A stretch of 64,000 nt of DNA, taken from NCBI RefSeq assembly GCF_000271845.1, contig NZ_JH719395.1, positions 4,095,086 to 4,159,085 on the forward strand, read 5' to 3'. Below, piece after piece: positions 26,929 to 34,532 of the stretch. A program made the translations under genes and the position numbers. The first letter of the stretch is position 1, and each line of letters begins with the position of its first letter. This stretch comes from Rhizobium leguminosarum bv. trifolii WSM2297. Lineage in GTDB: Bacteria > Pseudomonadota > Alphaproteobacteria > Rhizobiales > Rhizobiaceae. The notes beneath the pieces are model-generated. The model searched no databases. It worked only from the letters and a program-made list of their open reading frames with translations, and had not been told where the DNA came from.

Positions 26929-28094
26929 GCGGCGGGTCCCCGGATGCTGTCGATGACCGCATCGAGGATGACGGCCGATGAGAAGGCGAAGAAGACGGTC
27001 GGCACGGCGCCGAGCAGGACGAGATCCATCGCCGTCTGGCCGAGCCCCTGGAAGATGAAGATGCCGAAGCCGCCGCCGCCGATCAGTGCTGCGATCGTCA
27101 CCATGCCGATTGCCTGCACCAGCACGATGCGGATGCCGGTGAGGATGACCGGAAAGGCGAGCGGCATGTCGATGCCGGTGAGGATCTGCCGGCGCGTTAG
27201 CCCCATGCCGGCGGCGGCATCGCGCACCGAAGGGTCGACGCCCTCAAGGCCGACGACGGTGTTGGCGACGATCGGCAGCAGCGAATAGAGCACGAGTGCG
27301 ATCAAGGCAGGCGCCGTGCCGATGCCGCGGATGCCGATGGCAGCCGCCAGCGGCACATGGGTGGCGAGATAACCGAGCGGCAGCATCAGCAAGCCGAAGA
27401 GCGCCAGGCTCGGGATCGTCTGGATCAGGCTGAGGCCCTGCAGAACGATCGCCCGCAGCCTCGGCACCCAGAAGCAGAGGATGCCGAGCGGCAGGCCGAG
27501 AATGATGGCGATGGCTAGCGAGCCGAAGGCGAGCAGCAGATGCGAAATCGCTTCGGTCTCGAACTGCGGCGCCCGTGTCGAAAATTCCTTCATGATCGAA
27601 AGGCTGTCGAGCAGGCCGGAAGCGAGGCAGATGAACAGCAGCGCGGCATAGGCGACAAGGGCCGCGACCCGCATCCAGGGCGCCAGCTTGATTTTGACAA
27701 GTGCATCCGAGATGACGAGGCCGATCACCGCGAAGAGAACCCAGAAGCCGCCGCCGGGCGTCATCCGCGCCACCGTGCTGCCGGGCGGCGTCGCCGCGGC
27801 CGAGACGAGGCCGATCGCAACGATCAGCGCCGCCAGGCAGAGTGTGGCGATGGCAAGCCGGGCGAGCGCATTGCGCAGCAACAGCGTGGCGAAAGCGGTG
27901 AGGATGAGAAGGATGGTGAGGATGATGACGGAGGGCTGGGGAAGAAGCTGTGTCAGCAGCATCGGCTTGCCGGCGGCGATGCGGTTCGCCTTGACGTAGA
28001 TGAAGGGCATCAGTGCCGTCGCTGCGATGCCGCCGGCCACCAGAACCACGCCGAGCCGGTCCAGCCTGCGGACCGCTGAGGTTTCTTCCATCAA
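26925..28094 (-). CDS. yehY: Osmoprotectant-type ABC transporter permease (YehY-like)
   Basis: At 389 residues this is the larger permease of the system. The first 180 residues contain extra hydrophobic helices, then a standard permease core follows with the EAA loop RDAAAGMGLTRRQILTGIDMPLAFPVILTG. It follows the binding-protein gene after 67 bp and overlaps the ATPase gene by 4 bp. Length and N-terminal extension match YehY rather than ProW. Confidence 0.88.
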   Translation of the reverse strand: MMEETSAVRRLDRLGVVLVAGGIAATALMPFIYVKANRIAAGKPMLLTQLLPQPSVIILTILLILTAFATLLLRNALARLAIATLCLAALIVAIGLVSAAATPPGSTVARMTPGGGFWVLFAVIGLVISDALVKIKLAPWMRVAALVAYAALLFICLASGLLDSLSIMKEFSTRAPQFETEAISHLLLAFGSLAIAIILGLPLGILCFWVPRLRAIVLQGLSLIQTIPSLALFGLLMLPLGYLATHVPLAAAIGIRGIGTAPALIALVLYSLLPIVANTVVGLEGVDPSVRDAAAGMGLTRRQILTGIDMPLAFPVILTGIRIVLVQAIGMVTIAALIGGGGFGIFIFQGLGQTAMDLVLLGAVPTVFFAFSSAVILDAVIDSIRGPAA

Positions 28095-28161
28095 TCGAAC
28101 CCTGTCCGGTAATCCTCTGGGGAGGGAGGCTCCGCCCGCAACCGGGCGGAGCGAGCGATGA

Positions 28162-29070
28162 TTACTTCAGGAAGCCTTTTTCCTTGAGATAGGCTTCGGC
28201 GACGGATTTTGCCGGCTCGCCGTCAACCTGAATCTTGGCGTTCAGCTTGCGCAACTCGTCGGCGGTCAGGCTCTTGAAGATCGGCGAGAGCACTTCCTCG
28301 ATCTTCGGGTTGGCCTTCAGCACCTCTTCGCGGATGATCGGCGTCGGGGCATAGACCTGCTGCACGTTCTTGTCGTCTTCGAGAACGGTGAGCTCGGCCG
28401 CTTCGATCGCGCCATCGGTGCCGTAGACCATGGCAGTGTTGACGCCATTGGTCTGGTCGGCGGCCGCCTTGATCGTCGCCGCCGTGTCGCCGCCGGAGAG
28501 AACGACCATCTGGTCGGGTTTCAGCTGGAAGCCGTAGGTCGTCTGGAAGGCGGGAAGCGCACCGGCCGAATTGACGAATTCGGCCGAGGCGGCAAGCTTG
28601 GCGGCACCGCCGCCGGCAACCCATTTGCCGAAGTCCGTGAGGCTCTTCAGCTTGTTCGGGCCGGCAACATCGCTGCGCACGGCGAGCGCCCAGGTGTTAT
28701 TCGCCGGCGACGGCGTCAGCCAGACGATCTTGTTGGCGTCGTAATCGAGCTTCTTTGCCAGCTCATAACCCTGGTCGATGTTCTTCCAGGCGGCGTCATC
28801 GGCCTTGTTGAAGAAGAAGCCGGCATTGCCGGTATATTCCGGGTAGATGTCGATTTCGCCGGCGGTGATCGCCTTGCGCACGACCGGCGTCGCACCCAGC
28901 GCGATGCGGTCCTGCGTCTTGATGCCATTGGCTTCGAGCGCAAGCGCGATGACGTTGCCGAGCAGCGTGCCTTCCGTGTCGATCTTCGACGAGACGACGA
29001 CGTCTGCGGCCTGAACCGCGCCCGCCGCGAAGGCGGAGAGCGAGACGGCAAGTGCGAGTTTCTTCAGCAT
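28162..29070 (-). CDS. osmF: Osmoprotectant-type periplasmic binding protein (OsmF/YehZ-like)
   Basis: This 302-residue protein has a signal peptide of 21 residues (MLKKLALAVSLSAFAAGAVQA). The OpuAC-type binding fold includes VVSSKIDTEGTLLGNVIALALE, IDIYPEYTGNAGFFF and YAPTPIIREEVL. It is the first gene of the yehZYXW-like operon. E. coli YehZ binds glycine betaine weakly, so the true ligand here is uncertain (betaine, choline or another quaternary amine). Confidence 0.88.
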   Translation of the reverse strand: MLKKLALAVSLSAFAAGAVQAADVVVSSKIDTEGTLLGNVIALALEANGIKTQDRIALGATPVVRKAITAGEIDIYPEYTGNAGFFFNKADDAAWKNIDQGYELAKKLDYDANKIVWLTPSPANNTWALAVRSDVAGPNKLKSLTDFGKWVAGGGAAKLAASAEFVNSAGALPAFQTTYGFQLKPDQMVVLSGGDTAATIKAAADQTNGVNTAMVYGTDGAIEAAELTVLEDDKNVQQVYAPTPIIREEVLKANPKIEEVLSPIFKSLTADELRKLNAKIQVDGEPAKSVAEAYLKEKGFLK

Positions 29071-29465
29071 GGAAAGTCCCCTTGGTTTGACATCGTTAGC
29101 ACTTTGAATTGCTGCATTATGCAGATGCGCAAGCCCCGGGCGGGAGGTCTGCGCACAGGGAGTCTGCCGGCGAGGGCAGTGAGGCCGCCATCATGCCGGA
29201 ATTGCGTGCGTCATGGAAATAGCGTGCCCGTCCGAAAAATCGATGCAAGCCCCCTCCAGTTTTTACGGTCGCGCCGCGATTATGGCGGCGAATGCACCTC
29301 CGCGCGCGGAAACGCATTCCCTTTTCCAGGGTCGGCGCGATTTGTTTTTGTCCCCTTGCGTGTTTCCACGGCGTTCCGGTGCTTCTCTCGCGGTTTGCCG
29401 CCGCCCGGATTTCTTTATGACGGAAACGATAGCCCGCCTCTTTCGAGGCAGGGATATCTTTTTTC
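29071..29465. other. Divergent osmF / LysR-type promoter region
   Basis: 395 bp between divergent genes. It holds a degenerate palindromic repeat at 29099-29124 and otherwise no recognised element. Open frames across it (both strands) lack ribosome-binding sites. It must contain the promoter of the transporter and that of the regulator. Confidence 0.5.
29099..29124. repeat. Collapsed copy of the CTGCATAATT repeat
   Basis: The leader CACTTTGAATT is the same as before the repeat at 25168. It is followed by CTGCAT-T-ATGCAG, as if the whole inner part of the palindrome had been deleted. Confidence 0.55.
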
Positions 29466-30752
29466 GTGAACACATCATATCGTCCGGTTTTTCCAGCGCT
29501 TTCCGGAGCCGGCCATTTGCATCTCGGTGCCCTGTTCATCGCCCACCAAGTCCTTGGCTCCGGTTCGGTGCGCCAGACCGCGCGGCGTTTCCAGCTGTCG
29601 CCGTCGACTGTCTCGGCGGCCATCCACCATCTCGAGACCGAACTGGCGATGAAGCTGACCGAGCGCGCCTCCGGCGAACTGGTGACGCTGATTGCCAGCG
29701 GCAGGGTGTTTCAAGGCATGGTACCGATTACGGCGGCGATCGGCGAACTCGGCCAGTTGGCCGGTCACGGCGATGCCGACACAGACGAGGCCTGGGCATC
29801 CCGCATTCCCATCAAGATCGTCACCATCGAGCGGTTTCTCGAAGTGGCCGATCAGGGCAGCATCAACCGCGCCGCTCGCCGCCTTCGCCTGGGTCAGCCG
29901 CAGCTTTCGCTGCAGCTTGCCAATCTTGAGACATTCCTGGGTGCTCGCCTGTTCGAGCGGCAGGCGCAGGGTTCGGTGCTGACGGAGGAGGGCAGGCGCG
30001 CCTACCAGATTTTCACGACGATCAGCCAGGCCTGGAACGATCTGAAATCGCAGGCCGACGAGCGTTATCGGCGCACCGCCCGATCGCTGCGCATCGGCTC
30101 GATCATCCCGACCGGCTCGGAAAGCTGGGTGGCGCGCTGCCTGGGCGTGCTGGTCTCCGAATGGAATCTCGGCCGCAACAACAATGCGATCTCACTGGTG
30201 TCGATGACCGCCGACGATCTGCGCGAGGCGCTGAAGAGCGGCCGCATCGATGTGGCGATCCTGGATTCGGTCTTCGGGCTGGAAAGCTTCCGGCATCGCG
30301 AATTGCTGCAGACCGACATGGTGGTGATCGCCCCGCCCGATAGCACCGGGGCAAACGTCGCCGATCTCGTCGCCGCCCACCCGATCTGCATGCCGAGCCC
30401 GCGCACCGGCCTCGGCCACGCCGCCATGGCCTTCAGCGACGGACGTGCGCCCAACCGGCGGCTGCGCAGCCGGGATATCACCGCAGCGGATTCGCTGCCC
30501 GTCATCGTCGACCTCGTCGCCCATCACGGCTACGTTTCCTTCCTCGGCCGCGTCAGCGCCATGCCGATCGCCGATAAGGTGCGCATCGTCGATCTCGACG
30601 AACATCTGCCGATGTCCTATCACGTCGCCTTCAACCATCGCAAAGCCGCCGCCGATGCCTGTGCCGTCATCATCGAGGCGGCGGCCAGAATTACGTCGGA
30701 ACCTGTCGCGCAGACCATGGCGCGCGACAAAGCCAGGGAGAATGCAGCGTGA
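29466..30752 (+). CDS. LysR-type regulator with two N-terminal helix-turn-helix domains
   Basis: At 428 residues it is about 120 longer than a normal LysR protein. A first LysR-like HTH occupies residues 17-80 (VRQTARRFQLSPSTVSAAIHHLE), and a second, better-preserved one lies at 116-175 (INRAARRLRLGQPQLSLQLANLE, then LFERQ). The effector-binding domain follows from about 205 (RSLRIGSIIPTGSESWVARC). The start is GTG. Its last codon overlaps the start of cutC. It is divergent from the osmF operon. Whether it controls that operon or cutC is unknown. Confidence 0.85.
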   Translation: MNTSYRPVFPALSGAGHLHLGALFIAHQVLGSGSVRQTARRFQLSPSTVSAAIHHLETELAMKLTERASGELVTLIASGRVFQGMVPITAAIGELGQLAGHGDADTDEAWASRIPIKIVTIERFLEVADQGSINRAARRLRLGQPQLSLQLANLETFLGARLFERQAQGSVLTEEGRRAYQIFTTISQAWNDLKSQADERYRRTARSLRIGSIIPTGSESWVARCLGVLVSEWNLGRNNNAISLVSMTADDLREALKSGRIDVAILDSVFGLESFRHRELLQTDMVVIAPPDSTGANVADLVAAHPICMPSPRTGLGHAAMAFSDGRAPNRRLRSRDITAADSLPVIVDLVAHHGYVSFLGRVSAMPIADKVRIVDLDEHLPMSYHVAFNHRKAAADACAVIIEAAARITSEPVAQTMARDKARENAA

Positions 30753-31477
30753 CCGTCCTGCTGGAAGTGTGCGTAGACAGCGCCGAGGGACTGGCTGCCG
30801 CGATCGAAGGCGGCGCCGGCCGCATCGAACTCTGCTCGGCGCTGGAACTCGGCGGCCTGACGCCGCTGCCGAGCCTGATGCGGATCGCCGCCAGGGCGCC
30901 GATTCCGGTCTACGCCATGATCCGCCCGCACGCCGGCCCGTTCATCTTCGACCGCCTCGACGAGGAAGCGATGATGCTCGATATCGATGCGGCGCGCGCC
31001 GCAGGCCTCGCCGGCGTCGTCATCGGCGCCAACCGGCCGGATGGCACGCTCGACCTGCCGCTGATCCACCGGCTGAAGGCGCATGCCGCCGGCTTGGGAT
31101 CGACGCTGCACCGCGCTTTCGACCTGGTGCCGGATGCCGATCAGGCGCTGGAACAGGCGGTCGAGCTCGGCGTTGAGCGCATCCTCACCTCCGGCTGCGC
31201 GCTGAAGGCGGCCGACGGTCTCGACACGCTGAAACGCCTCTCGGCGAAGGCGGCGGGGCGTATCTCGATCATGCCCGGCAGCGGCATCCGCCCCGCCAAT
31301 GTCGGCGAAATCCTGCGGGCGACCGGGGCCAGTGAAGTCCACGGTTCCTGCAGCTCACCGGTCGAAAGCGCCGATCCGCGCGCCGTGGCTTTTGGTTTCG
31401 AGGCGAAGAACAAGAACAAGACGGATAGTGCTGTGGTTAGGGAGATGTGCAGGGCGATTGCGTCAATGGAGCGTTAG
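30749..31477 (+). CDS. cutC: CutC family protein
   Basis: This 242-residue TIM-barrel protein has the family N-terminus LLEVCVDSAEGLAAAIEGGA and RIELCSALELGGLTPS-type sequence. VYAMIRPHAGPF and LTSGCALKAADGL are the conserved core. CutC is named for copper homeostasis in E. coli, but its biochemical role is still disputed. The GTG start overlaps the stop of the LysR-type gene (GTGA), so the two are translationally coupled. The C-terminal KNKNK stretch is low complexity. Confidence 0.9.
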   Translation: MTVLLEVCVDSAEGLAAAIEGGAGRIELCSALELGGLTPLPSLMRIAARAPIPVYAMIRPHAGPFIFDRLDEEAMMLDIDAARAAGLAGVVIGANRPDGTLDLPLIHRLKAHAAGLGSTLHRAFDLVPDADQALEQAVELGVERILTSGCALKAADGLDTLKRLSAKAAGRISIMPGSGIRPANVGEILRATGASEVHGSCSSPVESADPRAVAFGFEAKNKNKTDSAVVREMCRAIASMER

Positions 31478-31778
31478 CGGTCTCGCAATTCCGGACGGAA
31501 AGTGTTTTGCGCTTTTGAAACGCGAATGCAGTGCTTGCCGCATGGGTCCTCGGGTCAAGCCCGAGGACGACGGAGAGTGGGGGAGTCTATACGGCAAGAA
31601 CCGTAAATGCAGTGGTTCTGCTGGAATTGGCGCCTTTCGTTTTACGCAATTTCCCACAAATCCGCTCGCTCAGTTGGGCCGGAATCCGCCGGACGTCTCG
31701 CTTCTTGCCAATCGCATCTCCCACCCTCCGTCCTGCTCGGGCTTGACCCGAGCATCCACAACCAAGCACTCTGCGCGC
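31478..31778. repeat. First REP doublet, upstream of GIY-YIG gene
   Basis: The direct-strand element is at 31520-31575 with stem CCTCGGG-tcaag-CCCGAGG (31548-31566). An inverted element at 31721-31778 has stem GCTCGGG-cttga-CCCGAGC (31735-31753). The spacer of about 145 bp carries GGCAAGAA and TTCTTGCC as a further inverted pair. Flanks are conserved too (CCACCCTCCGTC on the inverted side). The inverted element runs up to the start codon of the GIY-YIG gene. No gene other than repeat DNA is present. Confidence 0.8.
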
Positions 31779-32063
31779 ATGGCGGGATATGTTTACATCG
31801 TCACCAACCAGAAAAACGGCACTCTCTATATCGGCGTGACCTCCGATCTGGAGCGCCGCATCTATGAGCATCGCGAAGGGCTGACGCCGGGCTTTGCCTG
31901 GAAATACGGATGCACACGTCTCGTCAGGTACGAGGAGCATTGGGATATCGGCGCTGCGATCCAGCGGGAGAAGTCATTGAAGCGATGGTATCGGCAATGG
32001 AAGATCGATCTGGTCGAGGCGATGAATCCCGACTGGAATGACCTTTATTTGACGCTGTGGTGA
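31779..32063 (+). CDS. GIY-YIG domain nuclease, small single-domain
   Basis: This 94-residue protein is essentially one GIY-YIG domain: GYVYIV (residues 3-8), LYIGVT (16-21), DLERRIYEH with the catalytic Arg27 and His31, and the metal-binding Glu64 in QREKSLKRW. The catalytic set is complete, and the protein resembles the YhbQ/UPF0213-like group. It has no signal peptide or additional domain. The gene lies exactly between two REP-like doublets: the ATG abuts the end of one repeat and the TGA overlaps the first bases of the next. No clear ribosome-binding site is visible. A role in repeat DNA processing is a hypothesis. Confidence 0.88.
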   Translation: MAGYVYIVTNQKNGTLYIGVTSDLERRIYEHREGLTPGFAWKYGCTRLVRYEEHWDIGAAIQREKSLKRWYRQWKIDLVEAMNPDWNDLYLTLW

Positions 32064-32350
32064 CGCGAATGCAGTGCTTGCCGCATGGGTCCTCGGGTCA
32101 AGCCCGAGGACGACGGAGTGTGGTGTGGGCACTGCGGCAAGTAAGCGTCGTAGACACCAAACGACAAGCAAATTGGGACCGCGGGTTCTCCCCATTTTTG
32201 CGCGGTCCCGGACATAAAAACCGGCGCCCATCTTTGATGGAATTGCTCCAAGCGTCCCGGCTCTTGCCGGTCGTTGCCCCCACCCTCCGTCACACTCGGG
32301 CTTGACCCGAGTATCCACGCCGAGCACTCCACGCAGCTGTTGTGCGTCGA
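32063..32350. repeat. Second REP doublet, downstream of GIY-YIG gene
   Basis: 32063-32118 is a perfect 56-bp direct repeat of 31520-31575 (stem 32091-32109). An inverted element at 32280-32340 has stem ACTCGGG-cttga-CCCGAGT (32294-32312). The spacer holds GGGACCGCG/CGCGGTCCC, a separate dyad near 32175-32210. The layout copies that of the first doublet. Confidence 0.85.
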
Positions 32351-33370
32351 CTACCCCCCAACCCGGATCACTGCCTTGATCAACCCGCTCTTCTCATGCG
32401 CCCAGCGCGGGAGGTCGCGCGGTGCGTCGGCAAGCGTCGTGCGGTGGGTAATCAGCTTGTCCACCGGCACCAGGCCTTTGGCGATCGAATCGGCCACGTG
32501 CTCGAAATCGGCGCGGGTGGCGTTGCGGCTGCCGATCAGCATCATTTCGCGTTTGTGGAATTCGGGGTCGGAGAAGCGGATATCGTCCTTGACGACGCTG
32601 ACCAGCACCAATGCGCCGCCATGGGCGACGAAGGAGAAGGCCTTTTCCATCGACGGGCCGTAACCGGTGGCGTCGAAGACCACGTCGAAACCGTCGCCAT
32701 TGGTTTTTTCGCGCACGGCGTCCGCGGTTGCCTCGTTGGCGACGATGCCTGACGTAAAGCCGAAACGCTCGGCGGCCATCTGCAGCCGCTCGGTGCTGGT
32801 ATCGAGCAGCGTCACCTGATGGCCCGCGATGCGCGAGAAGATCGCCGCGCCGAGCCCGATCGGCCCGGCGCCGATGATGAGCGCCCGGGCGCCGGCGGCG
32901 GTCAGCGAGCGGCGCACCGCATGGGCGCCGATGGCCAGAAACTCGACAGTCGCAGCCGCCTCGAGGCTGAGGCCCTTGGCGGGGTAGAGATTGCCTGACG
33001 GAACCGAGATCTCCTCGCAGAAAGCGCCGTCCGTATGGACGCCGAGCACCTTGATGTTGGTGCAGCAATTGGGTTTGCCCTTGATGCAGGCGACGCATTG
33101 GCCGCAGGAGAGATAGGGATTGACGATGACGGGCGTGCCGACGGCCATGGCAACGCCATCGCCCGCTTCCAGCACCGTTGCCGACACCTCATGCCCCATC
33201 ACCCGGGGATATTCGAGAAAAGGATGTTTGCCCTCGAAGATGTGGTAATCGGTGCCGCAGATGCCGACATGGCTGACGGCAAGGCGCACCCAGCCGGGCG
33301 CCGGTGCGGCGGGCGATGGGCGCTCTACCAGGTCGAGCACGCCGGGCTCCCGGCAAACAACTGCTTTCAT
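32351..33370 (-). CDS. Zinc-dependent alcohol/sugar dehydrogenase
   Basis: This 339-residue zinc MDR dehydrogenase has the catalytic zinc site CGTDYHIFEG and GHEV. The structural zinc cluster in SCGQCVACIKGKPNCC is intact, and the NAD loop is GAGPIGLGAA. It is the last gene of the deoxysugar cluster, 64 bp after the permease gene. Candidate reactions are oxidation of L-fucose or of a keto-deoxy acid intermediate. Relatives include L-idonate, sorbitol and galactitol dehydrogenases, so the substrate is inferred only from the neighbours. Confidence 0.85.
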   Translation of the reverse strand: MKAVVCREPGVLDLVERPSPAAPAPGWVRLAVSHVGICGTDYHIFEGKHPFLEYPRVMGHEVSATVLEAGDGVAMAVGTPVIVNPYLSCGQCVACIKGKPNCCTNIKVLGVHTDGAFCEEISVPSGNLYPAKGLSLEAAATVEFLAIGAHAVRRSLTAAGARALIIGAGPIGLGAAIFSRIAGHQVTLLDTSTERLQMAAERFGFTSGIVANEATADAVREKTNGDGFDVVFDATGYGPSMEKAFSFVAHGGALVLVSVVKDDIRFSDPEFHKREMMLIGSRNATRADFEHVADSIAKGLVPVDKLITHRTTLADAPRDLPRWAHEKSGLIKAVIRVGG

Positions 33371-33398
33371 GACGGGTCTCGCATTCTTGGGAAATGGA

Positions 33399-33425
33399 AG
33401 AAGCCGGCTGTTCCGACCGGCTTCT
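33399..33425 (-). terminator. Stem-loop after sugar permease gene
   Basis: A perfect 9-bp stem (AGAAGCCGG / CCGGCTTCT) with a nine-base loop lies in the 64-bp gap between permease and dehydrogenase genes. There is no T-run on the minus strand, so it may be a processing or stability element. Confidence 0.45.
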
Positions 33426-33434
33426 CTTTATCGT

Positions 33435-34409
33435 TCAATTGCTCCGGCGGCGGCGCAGCTGGTCGAAGAAGACGATCACGATGATCAACAGACCGGTGAT
33501 GATGCGCTGCCAGAAGGAGTTGACGTTCAGAAGGTTGGCGCCGTTGTTGATGGTGGCGAGAATGAAGGCGCCGATCAGCGGGCCGTGCACGGAACCGACG
33601 GCGCCGAACAGGCTGGTGCCGCCGATGACCGAGGAGGCGATCGCCTGCAATTCCCAGCCGTCGGCCTGCGTCGCATTGCCGATCGCGATGCGCGAGGCGA
33701 GCAGCACGCCGACGAAGGCGGCAAAGCCGGCCGAGAGGATATAGGCGAGATAGATCATGCCCTTGACGTTGACGCCGGAAAGGCGCGCGGCTTCCGCATT
33801 CGAACCGACCGCGAAGAGATAGCGGCCCCAGCGGCTGAGATGCAGGAAGACGAAGGAGGGCACCGCCACCAGGATGACCATCCAGAAGAGGCTCGGAATG
33901 CTGAGAAAATCGGCGCGGGCAAAATTGCTGAAACTCTCGTCGGTAATGCTGATCGTCGAGCCGTTGGTGATCAACAGGCCGATGCCGCGCAGCGACGTCA
34001 GCGTCGCCAGCGTGATGATGAACGGCGGCAGGCCCATATGTACGATGCCGAACCCATGGAAGGCGCCGATCGCCACGCCGACGAGCAGCGTCAGCACGAT
34101 CGCGCCCCAGAGCGGCACGCCGGCCTGCAACAGCCAGGCGATGATGACGGTGCAGAAGCCGACGATGGCGCCGACCGACAAGTCGATGCCGGCTGTGATG
34201 ATGACGAAGGTCTGGCCGAGCGCCAGGATCGCCGTCATCGCGCCCTGACGGAGCAGGTTGGAGATGTTGAGCGGCGTCCAGAAGCTGGCTGTGGCAAAGG
34301 CGAGCAGGATCCAGAGGAAGAGCAGCAGGCCGATCAGCGTCAGGCCGAACAGGATGTTCATTTTCCGGCGCGGCGGCGGCGCGACGATCTCGGTGGGGGT
34401 GGCGGTCAT
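33435..34409 (-). CDS. Sugar ABC transporter permease (RbsC/XylH type)
   Basis: This 324-residue hydrophobic protein has the class signature ALGQTFVIITAGIDLSVGAIVG and the ATPase contact loop LFAVGSNAEAARLSGVNVKG. About nine transmembrane segments are visible. It forms the channel of the transporter with the ATPase at 34533-36086 and the binding protein at 36217-37206. The 123 bp between it and the ATPase gene are filled by a palindromic repeat. The likely substrate is L-fucose or a related sugar, from context. Confidence 0.88.
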   Translation of the reverse strand: MTATPTEIVAPPPRRKMNILFGLTLIGLLLFLWILLAFATASFWTPLNISNLLRQGAMTAILALGQTFVIITAGIDLSVGAIVGFCTVIIAWLLQAGVPLWGAIVLTLLVGVAIGAFHGFGIVHMGLPPFIITLATLTSLRGIGLLITNGSTISITDESFSNFARADFLSIPSLFWMVILVAVPSFVFLHLSRWGRYLFAVGSNAEAARLSGVNVKGMIYLAYILSAGFAAFVGVLLASRIAIGNATQADGWELQAIASSVIGGTSLFGAVGSVHGPLIGAFILATINNGANLLNVNSFWQRIITGLLIIVIVFFDQLRRRRSN

Positions 34410-34426
34410 GAATTTTTCTCCCTCTT

Positions 34427-34529
34427 AGAGCATTTCCGTTTTTCTCCAATCACGGAAATTCTCTATCTCTTTGTTTTCACGCAATTTCCGAGCGCAAAAC
34501 CGCGACGTACTTTTGCTGGAATTGCCTTA
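34427..34529. repeat. Palindromic intergenic repeat, GCAATTCC family
   Basis: Two hairpins: ATTTCCG (34432-34438) with CGGAAAT (34453-34459), and the nested pairs GCAATTTCC (34481-34489)/GGAATTGC (34518-34525) and GCAAAA (34494-34499)/TTTTGC (34511-34516). The second hairpin is the same design as 38913-38970. The element lies inside an operon between ATPase and permease genes. Confidence 0.7.
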
Positions 34530-34532
34530 CGC

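Noticed and set aside
29104..29623. Open frames on both strands across the osmF/LysR-type promoter region
   Set aside because: They overlap a repeat and the start of the regulator gene, lack ribosome-binding sites and encode Arg/Pro-rich sequence.
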